A DNA stretch of 64,000 nucleotides, taken from the NCBI RefSeq assembly GCF_029637485.1, contig NZ_CP069128.1, positions 1,954,001 through 2,018,000 of the forward strand, in the 5' to 3' direction. This document shows positions 17,659-24,746 of the stretch, piece after piece. Origin of the DNA: Sphingomonas sp. LHG3406-1 (GTDB lineage: Bacteria; Pseudomonadota; Alphaproteobacteria; Sphingomonadales; Sphingomonadaceae). Position numbers and translations under genes: made by a program. Below the pieces are notes generated by a model. It saw only the letters and a program-made list of their open reading frames with translations, did not search any database and had not been told where the DNA came from. Positions within the stretch are counted from its first letter, which is position 1. Every line of letters begins with the position of its first letter.

Positions 17659-18981
17659 TCAGCTTTCGGTTCCGGCGGCCGCGAAGCGGGCGATGCACCG
17701 TTCCTTGCCGATGAGCCGCACCAATGGCCCCATTTCGGGTCCGCTCGGCCGCCCGGTCAGCGCAAGTCGAAGCGGGAGGAAGAGCGCCTTGCCCTTGCGG
17801 CCGGTCGCCGCCTTCAGCCGGTCGGTGAGCGCGTGCCAGGGGTCGTCCGACCAGTCGATCGGCGCCGCCAGCGGAACCGCCTCGGCGAGGAAGGCGCGAT
17901 CCTCTGCAGAGAGCGTCGCGCCCGTCATGTCGCCCCGCACGACTTCTTCCCAGTCGCCGACCTCATCGAGGCGTCGAAGGGCCGTTCGCAGGGTTCCCCA
18001 TGCTTCTGCGTCGACCCAGTCGGGAAGCCGTTCGGCCACCGAGTCGAAGGGCATGGCATGGAGCAGACGGGCGTTGAGGAGCTCCACCTCGCCCATGTCG
18101 AAGTGAGCGGGCGCGCGGCCGAAATGCGCGAAGTCGAAGCTGTCGGCGAGAAGCCCGATCGCGTGAACGGGCTCGACCGGCTGACTCGTGCCAAGCCGTG
18201 CCAGCAGGCTGAGCAGCGCCATGGGCTCAAACCCGGCGTCCTGCAGCGCCGGCACGCCGGTCGCTCCAAGCCTCTTCGACAGCTTGCCCTCGGCGGCCAC
18301 CAGCAACGCTTCATGAGCAAGGTGCGGCGGCTCCGCTCCAAGCGCAGCGAACATCTGCAACTGGACCGCGCTGTTGGACACATGGTCCTCGCCGCGGACG
18401 ATGTGAGTGACGCCGAGGTCGATGTCGTCGATGACGCTCGGCAGCAGGTAGAGCCAGCTTCCGTCGGCACGGCGGATGACTGGGTCGGAGAGGAGCCGAG
18501 GATCGAACTTCTGCTCGCCGCGGATAAGGTCGGTCCAGGCGATCGGCGTCTCATGGTCGAGGCGGAAGCGCCAGTGGGGAGTCCGGCCCTCGACCGGTGC
18601 ATTCTCGCCCTCGGGCCGCTCGTAGACCGGTGGCAGCCCACGCCCGAGCAGGATCTTGCGGCGGAGGTCCAGCTCCTCCGGGGTCTCGTAGCAGGCATAG
18701 ACCCGCCGGGCGGCGCGAAGTCGCTCGAATTCCCGCTCGTAGAGCGCGAAGCGATCGGACTGGCGAACGCTGCCGTCGGGGGTGAGGCCGAGCCAGTCGA
18801 GGTCGGCCCGGATCGCGACCTCGGCTTCGGTGGTGGAGCGCTCGACGTCCGTATCGTCGATCCGCAACAAAAACTTCCCGCCATGCTTTCGGGCGAACAG
18901 GAAATTGTGCAGTGCCGTCCGGATGTTGCCGACGTGCAGCCGGCCGGTCGGCGAAGGGGCAAAGCGGGTGACGACCGTCAT
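17659..18981 (-). CDS. gltX: Glutamyl-tRNA synthetase
   Basis: Class I synthetase. The HIGH-type motif is PSPTGRLHVGNIRTAL (residues 9-24), and the KMSKS loop appears as KLSKRLG near residue 240. IDDTDVERST and HIVRGEDHVSNS are the expected substrate-binding blocks. At 440 aa it is the shorter type, and CYETPEELDLRRK lacks the cysteine set of zinc-containing GluRS. Alphaproteobacteria often have two gltX paralogues, one for mischarging tRNA-Gln; which this is cannot be told here. The start overlaps the nadE stop (ATGA). Confidence 0.95.
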   Translation of the reverse strand: MTVVTRFAPSPTGRLHVGNIRTALHNFLFARKHGGKFLLRIDDTDVERSTTEAEVAIRADLDWLGLTPDGSVRQSDRFALYEREFERLRAARRVYACYETPEELDLRRKILLGRGLPPVYERPEGENAPVEGRTPHWRFRLDHETPIAWTDLIRGEQKFDPRLLSDPVIRRADGSWLYLLPSVIDDIDLGVTHIVRGEDHVSNSAVQLQMFAALGAEPPHLAHEALLVAAEGKLSKRLGATGVPALQDAGFEPMALLSLLARLGTSQPVEPVHAIGLLADSFDFAHFGRAPAHFDMGEVELLNARLLHAMPFDSVAERLPDWVDAEAWGTLRTALRRLDEVGDWEEVVRGDMTGATLSAEDRAFLAEAVPLAAPIDWSDDPWHALTDRLKAATGRKGKALFLPLRLALTGRPSGPEMGPLVRLIGKERCIARFAAAGTES

Positions 18982-20639
18982 GAGCCGGTCCGATAGGCGT
19001 TGGTGATCGGGTAGCGGCGGTCGCGTCCAAAGTTGCGACCGCCGAGCTTCACGCCGGGCGGAGCCTGACGGCGCTTGTATTCGGCGCGCAGCACGAGCTT
19101 CTCCATCTCGGCGACAAGGGCGCGCGGCTCGCCGGTTTCGGCGCAGACCTCGGACACGCTCAACTCCCGGTCGATCAGGCCGTGCAGGATAGGGTCCAGG
19201 CGGTCGTAGGGTGGCAGGCTGTCCTCGTCTTTCTGGTCGGCGCGCAGCTCGGCGCTCGGCGGCTTGATGATCACCCGTTCGGGCATGACCGGACCGGCCG
19301 GCCCCAGGAAGCCGTCGGGCCGACTGGCGTTGCGCCAGCGGGAGAGGGCGAAGACGGTGGTCTTGTAGGCGTCCTTCAACACTGAATAGCCCCCCGCCAT
19401 GTCGCCATAGAGGGTGGCGTAGCCGACGCTCATCTCGCTCTTGTTGCCGGTGGTGAGCAGCATCGGCCCAAACTTGTTGGACAGGGCCATGAGCGTGACC
19501 ATGCGCAGGCGGGCCTGGATATTCTCCTCGGCAAGGTCGGTCTGGCGGCCAGCGAAGGCGTCCTTCAGCATGCCGCCGAGTGCCTCGGTCGCAGGGACGA
19601 TCGGGATGACGTCATGGCGGATGCCGAGCAACCGGGCGCTCTCGGCGGCGTCCTCGACGCTGCTGCTGCCGGTGTAGACGCTCGGCATCATCACGCCCCA
19701 TACCTTGTCGGGCCCGAGCGCATCGACGGCAACGGCGGCCGACAGGGCCGAATCGATCCCACCCGACAGGCCGAGGATCACGCCCGGAAAGCCGTTACGC
19801 CCCACATAGTCGCGCAAGGCGACGACCATCGCCTGGTAGACGTCCTCCGGATAGGGCGACAATTGGTGCGTCTCGCAGGTGAGGCAGGCCATGCGCCCGT
19901 CGGCGCCGCGGCTCCATTGGGTGAGGAGCAACTGCTCTTCCCAGTCGCGCATCTGCACGATCTTGTCACCAGCGGCGTCGAAGATCATCGAGCTGCCGTC
20001 GAAGGCAAGCTCGTCCTGCCCCCCGACGCGGTTCAGATAGACCAGCGGAAGTCCGAGCGACGCCGCGCGGCCGCCGAACAGGCGCTGCCGAAGATCGTCC
20101 TTGTCGATCTCGTAGGGGCTGCCGTTGGGACTGAGCAGGATTTCGGCCCCCTGCTCGGCGAGATGCCGCGGCACGTCTTCGAGCCAGAGGTCTTCGCAAA
20201 TGGGAAAGCCGAGCCGGACGCCTTTGAAGTCGAAGGCATCCGGCAGCGGACCCGAGGCGAAGACGCGCTTCTCGTCAAAGGTGCCGTAGTTCGGGAGCTC
20301 GCGCTTCAGGGTGACGAACAACTCACGCCCCCCATCAGCGACGATCAGGGCATTGTAGGCCTTGCCCTCGCGCGCCAGGATGGAACCGAAGGCGATGGCC
20401 GGTCCTGGCTCCGTGGTCGCCTCGACCAGGCGCGTTGCCGCGGCCCGCGTCTCGTTCAAAAAGGCGGGCTTGAGGACGAGGTCCTCGGGCGGATAGCCGA
20501 CAAGCTGCAGCTCCGGTACGAGCAGCAGGTCGGCGCCCGCGGCGGCGCGCCGCATCGCCAGGATGGCTTCGGCATTGCCCGCGAGGTCCCCCACTCGCTG
20601 GTTCATCTGGGCGAGCGCAATGGTCAGCCGATCGGTCAT
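18978..20639 (-). CDS. nadE: NadE, glutamine-dependent NAD+ synthetase
   Basis: Two domains. The N-terminal nitrilase-type glutaminase (~1-260) has the catalytic triad in VPELQLVGYPPEDL (Glu), TLKRELPNYGTFDE (Lys) and FPICEDLW (Cys). The C-terminal ammonia-dependent synthetase has the PP-loop GLSGGIDSALSAAVA, the TTGNKSEMSVGY block and the MLKDAF/ENIQARLRM region. Length 553 aa matches bacterial two-domain NadE. The gltX start overlaps its stop, so the two are cotranscribed. Confidence 0.97.
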   Translation of the reverse strand: MTDRLTIALAQMNQRVGDLAGNAEAILAMRRAAAGADLLLVPELQLVGYPPEDLVLKPAFLNETRAAATRLVEATTEPGPAIAFGSILAREGKAYNALIVADGGRELFVTLKRELPNYGTFDEKRVFASGPLPDAFDFKGVRLGFPICEDLWLEDVPRHLAEQGAEILLSPNGSPYEIDKDDLRQRLFGGRAASLGLPLVYLNRVGGQDELAFDGSSMIFDAAGDKIVQMRDWEEQLLLTQWSRGADGRMACLTCETHQLSPYPEDVYQAMVVALRDYVGRNGFPGVILGLSGGIDSALSAAVAVDALGPDKVWGVMMPSVYTGSSSVEDAAESARLLGIRHDVIPIVPATEALGGMLKDAFAGRQTDLAEENIQARLRMVTLMALSNKFGPMLLTTGNKSEMSVGYATLYGDMAGGYSVLKDAYKTTVFALSRWRNASRPDGFLGPAGPVMPERVIIKPPSAELRADQKDEDSLPPYDRLDPILHGLIDRELSVSEVCAETGEPRALVAEMEKLVLRAEYKRRQAPPGVKLGGRNFGRDRRYPITNAYRTGS

Positions 20640-20715
20640 GGCCGGTCCTGTAGCGGGTGCCGGCCTTTCCCGCTACGAGGGCTGCAACAGGCAACTTCCA
20701 AGGACAGGCGACTAG

Positions 20716-21651
20716 ATGAAACTGCTGGCCGGCAATTCCAATCCGCCGCTTGCCAAGGCGATCAGCGACTATCTCGAGATCCCGTTGACCAAGGCCAGCG
20801 TGCGCCGCTTCGCCGACGAGGAAATCTTCGTCGAGATCCACGAGAATGTTCGCGGCGAGGACGTCTTTCTGATCCAGTCGACCAGTTACCCCGCCAACGA
20901 CAATCTCATGGAGTTCCTCATCTGCGTCGATGCGCTTCGCCGCGCCTCGGCCAAGCGGATCACCGCCGTTCTTCCCTACTTCGGCTATGCCCGTCAGGAC
21001 CGCAAACCGGGTCCGCGCACGCCCATCTCCGCGAAGCTGGTGGCGAATCTCATCACCACGGCCGGCGCGAACCGGGTGCTGTCGGTCGACCTCCATGCCG
21101 GGCAGATCCAGGGCTTCTTCGACATTCCGACCGACAACCTCTTCGGTGCGCCGGTGATGAGCGCCGACATCCAGGCCCGCTTCGGCGATCAGGCAATCAC
21201 GGTCGTCTCGCCCGACGTCGGCGGGGTGGTGCGTGCCCGCAGTCTCGCCAAGCGGCTGGAGAATGCACCGCTCGCCATCGTCGACAAGCGGCGTGAAAAG
21301 GCGGGCGAATCGGAAGTGATGAACATCATCGGCGACGTGGAGGGGCGCTTCTGCATCCTCATCGACGACATAGTAGATTCGGCCGGCACCCTCTGCAACG
21401 CGGCCGCGGCACTCAAGGCGCAGGGCGCGTCGGGCGTGGTCGCCTATGTCACGCACGGCGTGCTGTCGGGTGGAGCGGCCGCCCGAGTGGCGGCCAGCGA
21501 GCTGACAGAACTGGTCGTCACCGACAGCATCTATGCCGGCGAAGCTGACCTTCCGGGCACCAAGATCCGACGCCTGACGATTGCGCCGCTGCTCGCTGAA
21601 GCTATCCGCCGGATCGCCGACGAATCGAGCGTATCGAGCCTTTTCGATTGA
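20716..21651 (+). CDS. prs: Ribose-phosphate pyrophosphokinase (PRPP synthetase)
   Basis: Makes PRPP for nucleotide, NAD, His and Trp synthesis. Blocks seen: [15 protein letters not shown] and [12 protein letters not shown] at the N-terminus; [18 protein letters not shown] (ATP loop); [17 protein letters not shown]; the catalytic flexible loop [10 protein letters not shown]; and the PRPP loop [16 protein letters not shown]. Length 311 aa is standard. It is divergent from nadE, another PRPP-linked pathway gene, with a 76-bp shared promoter region. Confidence 0.98.
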   Translation: MKLLAGNSNPPLAKAISDYLEIPLTKASVRRFADEEIFVEIHENVRGEDVFLIQSTSYPANDNLMEFLICVDALRRASAKRITAVLPYFGYARQDRKPGPRTPISAKLVANLITTAGANRVLSVDLHAGQIQGFFDIPTDNLFGAPVMSADIQARFGDQAITVVSPDVGGVVRARSLAKRLENAPLAIVDKRREKAGESEVMNIIGDVEGRFCILIDDIVDSAGTLCNAAAALKAQGASGVVAYVTHGVLSGGAAARVAASELTELVVTDSIYAGEADLPGTKIRRLTIAPLLAEAIRRIADESSVSSLFD

Positions 21652-21671
21652 TGTTGCTGGTCGCGCGGCGC

Positions 21672-22379
21672 TTAGCGTTGCGTGGCGGCGGCTCCAGCAG
21701 GAATGGTCTTGGCCTGGGCGAGCTGACGCTGGCGGCCGTGGACCCAGGCACGCCCTCCGCCGAAGCTTGCAGCCGGTTCAAAGCCGGTGCGCTGCTCGGC
21801 GAGAACGGGGGCGCTCCCCTGTTCCTCAAGGAGCCACCAGCGACCGTCGGCGCGGGCAGCGAGCATCACATAATCGCCGCGGATGCGATCGCGCCCCATC
21901 ATCAGATAATAGTCGTTGCGGGGGTAGCCGAGCTCGCGAAGCGCCTGATATTTGAGGATAGCCCGGTCGTCGTCGTCGCCAAGGCCGGTATTCAAGGTCT
22001 CGGCAGCTGTCGCCCAGTAGGTACGGGCACCATATTGGGTGGTGTCCGAACGCCAGCCGACCCGTCGGTCGATCTCGGCCTGGAGGAATTTAAGCTGGCC
22101 GATGCTGCCAAGGCCTCGCGCGGGCTCGATCAGTCCCTGCAGCGCGCTCTTCGAGCGTGTGTCGGCCAGGACCTTGTGCCACTTGTCGGCCCAGCGGCCC
22201 TGCGGACCCGGAATGGCGACGGTGCCGAAGAGATTGGGCCGGACCTGGGCGGTGACGACGACGTCGCCGCCTTCACCATCCAGGGGGAGAGTCGCGGCCG
22301 GCGCGGCCGGAACTGCGCCAATCAGCGCCAGTCCGAACAGGACCGCGGGCCATGGCCCCTGCCTCCGTCCTTTCCGCAT
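21672..22379 (-). CDS. Catalytically degenerate BTLCP/LapG-like transglutaminase-fold protein
   Basis: A 235-residue exported protein (signal peptide ~1-29) whose middle and C-terminus match the bacterial transglutaminase-like cysteine proteinase family that includes LapG, a periplasmic protease releasing biofilm adhesins. Matches include the ALRELGYP helix after the active-site loop and a final PAASFGGGRAWVHG block. The usual GDCED loop reads GDDDD (residues 134-138), so the nucleophile Cys is Asp. The usual HMVL strand reads GDYVML, so the His is lost, and the Asp of the LDN motif is Glu (LLEEQ). It should not be an active protease. No adhesin or lapD is visible nearby. Confidence 0.72.
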   Translation of the reverse strand: MRKGRRQGPWPAVLFGLALIGAVPAAPAATLPLDGEGGDVVVTAQVRPNLFGTVAIPGPQGRWADKWHKVLADTRSKSALQGLIEPARGLGSIGQLKFLQAEIDRRVGWRSDTTQYGARTYWATAAETLNTGLGDDDDRAILKYQALRELGYPRNDYYLMMGRDRIRGDYVMLAARADGRWWLLEEQGSAPVLAEQRTGFEPAASFGGGRAWVHGRQRQLAQAKTIPAGAAATQR

Positions 22380-22587
22380 CCATCCTCCTGACCCGGACCG
22401 CGCCCAGGCCGGTCGGCCAGGAATGGGTCACGAACAGACGCATGTGAAAAGAAGATGGTTAATAACGCGTGCGTTACAATCGCTGAAGCGGTGCAAAACT
22501 GCGATGAGTTGTGTTCAGGCTAGCATAGCACGTCAAAGTACGCACGCGGTCAAGGACATCCTCCGGCAGAATCGGAATCCCGGTGAG

Positions 22588-22770
22588 TCAACGGCTAGCC
22601 GCGAGCAGGCCTGCTGCAATGTAGAGCACGATCGCGACTGGTCCGGTCACAAGCACCGCAAGAATGATCGCCAGGCGAAAGACCAAGGCGTCAGTGCCAG
22701 TCATGTCGGCAAGGCCCGCGGCAACGCCCATCAGCTTGGCGTCCTGCTTGTTGAGAATGAACCGGTTCAT
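22588..22770 (-). CDS. PspC-domain membrane protein
   Basis: A 60-residue PspC-domain protein: MNRFILNKQDAKLMGVAAGLADMTG is split here between the cytoplasmic lead and the conserved G-V-x-x-GLAD core, followed by one transmembrane helix (ALVFRLAIILAVLVTGP and beyond). Minimal PspC proteins occur in sphingomonads without pspABF; a link to envelope stress is by family only. A ribosome site (AGAAGGA) precedes the ATG. It follows a 35-residue membrane peptide by 28 bp and is probably cotranscribed with it. Confidence 0.88.
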   Translation of the reverse strand: MNRFILNKQDAKLMGVAAGLADMTGTDALVFRLAIILAVLVTGPVAIVLYIAAGLLAASR

Positions 22771-22798
22771 CGTCTTGTCCTTCTGATCTTGAGTTGAT

Positions 22799-22906
22799 TC
22801 AGGCGATCGGCAGCGGGCCGACGGCGGCGCTCACGAACAGCAGCGCGGCGACGAAGGCGCCCGACAGCGAGACGGCGAAACTGCGGAAATCGGTGGTGCT
22901 GGTCAT
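22799..22906 (-). CDS. 35-residue single-pass membrane peptide
   Basis: An ATG at 22906 with a strong ribosome site (AAGGGAG, 7-nt spacing) opens a 35-codon frame. It encodes a short polar lead (MTSTTDFRSFAVSL) and one hydrophobic helix (SGAFVAALLFVSAAVGPLP). It ends 28 bp before the PspC gene and probably forms an operon with it. Similar tiny proteins occur beside PspC genes in sphingomonads as far as I recall; the function is unknown. The 22907-23204 stretch upstream shows nothing further that I can name. Confidence 0.65.
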   Translation of the reverse strand: MTSTTDFRSFAVSLSGAFVAALLFVSAAVGPLPIA

Positions 22907-23204
22907 GTTATTGCTCCCTTGTCTGCGGCCGGTGGGCCGTATGCCGAAGACAGTGCAGAGCCCGTGCCAAATTCCGAAAACCCAATGTCCACCGTGGCTT
23001 ATCCCGGAGCCCAAGCGTGGCAGGCGGTGAGGGCGGTGCCCGAGGTTGGGACTTTTCCCCATGCAGTGGGAGGATCGGCGCCAATTCCGAACGCGCTATT
23101 AACCATGCTCGCCAGCAAAGCCGCAACCGGTCAGGGTTAATCAGCGGCTTACCGCGATTGCCGGCGTCCTGCCGTCGGTCGCCTGCTGTGGGGACAGAAA
23201 AGAC

Positions 23205-23726
23205 ATGAAGAAGACGCTCCTTGCCGCGGCCACTCTGGCCGCCGTTTCGACCGCGGTTCCGGCCGCCGCCCAGTCGGTTGCCAGCGCCACTCCGCGTGCG
23301 ACCGCCAATGCCCGGCTGATCAAGCCGCTGACACTCACCGCCCTCCGCGACCTCAACTTCGGCACCATCGTGATGGGCACCATCGCTGGCGACCAGACGG
23401 TCAGCATCGATGGCGCCGGCAGCGTCAGCTGCGGAGCATCGGGCGGTGGCCTGACCTGCGCCGGCACGCCGCAGTCAGCCGGCTATCGAGTCACCGGCAC
23501 CCAGGGCCAGGTGGTCGTGATCTCCTCGGCCGCGCCGAGCTTTCCGCTGTCGGGTTCGAATGGCGGCACGCTCGCTTTCGTGCCGAGCTTTCCGGCGTCG
23601 CTGACGCTCGGTAACTCGGGTGCCCCCGGCAACGACTTCGACGTCGGCGGTTCGGTCACCATCAACAGCAGCACGCCGGACGGCGTCTACTCGGGCCAGA
23701 TCGACATCCAGGTCGCCTACCAATAA
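23205..23726 (+). CDS. DUF4402 domain secreted protein, candidate surface subunit
   Basis: A 173-residue exported protein (signal peptide ~1-22, ending PAAAQS) with a DUF4402 beta-sandwich. The family lead is LTLTALRDLNFGTIVMGT, and a two-cysteine hairpin follows (SCGASGGGLTCAG). The C-terminal strand GSVTINSSTPDGVYSGQIDI resembles subunit donor/acceptor strands of fimbrial proteins. It is followed by a PapD-like chaperone and an usher-like gene, so it is the likely exported subunit of that cluster. That role is inferred from gene order and fold type. Confidence 0.88.
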   Translation: MKKTLLAAATLAAVSTAVPAAAQSVASATPRATANARLIKPLTLTALRDLNFGTIVMGTIAGDQTVSIDGAGSVSCGASGGGLTCAGTPQSAGYRVTGTQGQVVVISSAAPSFPLSGSNGGTLAFVPSFPASLTLGNSGAPGNDFDVGGSVTINSSTPDGVYSGQIDIQVAYQ

Positions 23727-23751
23727 GCGACCCGCGCCTGCGGGCTGCAAG

Positions 23752-23784
23752 AGGGGCGGTTCTCCGGGGAGGAGGGCCGCCCTT
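23752..23784 (+). terminator. Hairpin after the DUF4402 gene
   Basis: AGGGGCGG ... GGCCGCCCT forms a GC-rich stem with one bulge, followed by TTTGTCGTC. It lies 25 bp past the DUF4402 stop and 110 bp before the chaperone gene. A partial terminator here would let the subunit be made in excess of chaperone and usher, as in classical fimbrial operons. Confidence 0.5.
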
Positions 23785-23896
23785 TGTCGTCAAGGGAGCG
23801 CAGACGATGGAGCGTGGTTAGCGCTTCGGTAACCAACTGCTGACAGAACGATCCGGAATGGCGGCAATTGCTGCCGAGCCGGGGAGCCTTGTCACG

Positions 23897-24718
23897 ATGA
23901 ATATCACCGCCCGTTCTGCCCTCCGTACCGCGCTGATCGCCCCGCTGCTGGCGCTCTCGCCAAGCGCCACGGCCGGGGTTGGCGACCTGCTGGTCGCACC
24001 GACCCGGATCATTCTCGACGGAGGCCGCGGCACTGAGATCATCCTCAACAACATTGGCGACGAGACCGCGACATATCGCATCTCGGTCGAACTGAAGCGC
24101 ATGAAGCAGGACGGCACCTTCGAGGACGTGACCACGCCGACCGCGTCGGAAGAAGCGGCGCGCGACATGATCGTCTATGCTCCGCGCCGCGTGGTGCTTC
24201 CACCCAAGCAGCCGCAGACCATCCGCATCGCCGCCCGTGCGCCAGCAGGTCTCCCGGACGGAGAATATCGCGTCCACATGCTGTTCCGAGCGGTTCCGCC
24301 GGCGCAGCCCCCGCTCCAGACTCCGGCCGATTTCAAGGGCATCGGCTTCGCGCTTACGCCGGTCTATGGAGTCACCATCCCGGTCATCGTTCGCCTCGGC
24401 AACCTGTCGGCACAGGCGGGCATCGCCAACGTCGGCAAGGTCGTCGCAGGCGGCAAACCAGCGGTCGGCCTGGAGCTGAGCCGCTCCGGCTCTCGCTCCA
24501 CCTTCGGCGAAATTCGGGTGCTCAAGGCCGGGCTGAAGGATCCGCTCGCCATCCAGCGCGGCATCGCCGTCTACACCGAGATCGATCGCCGCAAGGTCAC
24601 AGTCCCGATCGACGACGCGGTCGTCGCACAGGCGACGGGACCGGTCACGGTCCAGTATCTGGAGACTGTCGACGGAGTCACCACCAAGCTGGCCGAGACC
24701 AGCGCGGTCCTTCGCTAG
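23897..24718 (+). CDS. PapD-like periplasmic chaperone (fimbrial type)
   Basis: The ATG at 23897 (273 aa) gives a signal peptide ending at SATAGVG; an in-frame start at 23858 adds 13 unlikely residues. The mature protein begins GDLLVAPTRIILDGGRGTE, the typical first strand of the chaperone N-terminal Ig domain. It then has VYAPRRVVLPPKQPQTIRI, matching the P-x-x-P-Q-x-I/V-R signature that precedes the subunit-binding groove, and a second Ig-like domain. It should fold and escort the DUF4402 subunit to the usher. It lies 28 bp before the usher gene. Confidence 0.85.
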   Translation: MNITARSALRTALIAPLLALSPSATAGVGDLLVAPTRIILDGGRGTEIILNNIGDETATYRISVELKRMKQDGTFEDVTTPTASEEAARDMIVYAPRRVVLPPKQPQTIRIAARAPAGLPDGEYRVHMLFRAVPPAQPPLQTPADFKGIGFALTPVYGVTIPVIVRLGNLSAQAGIANVGKVVAGGKPAVGLELSRSGSRSTFGEIRVLKAGLKDPLAIQRGIAVYTEIDRRKVTVPIDDAVVAQATGPVTVQYLETVDGVTTKLAETSAVLR

Positions 24719-24746
24719 GGCGAAGGAGAGCAGGACGGCGCTCGCC

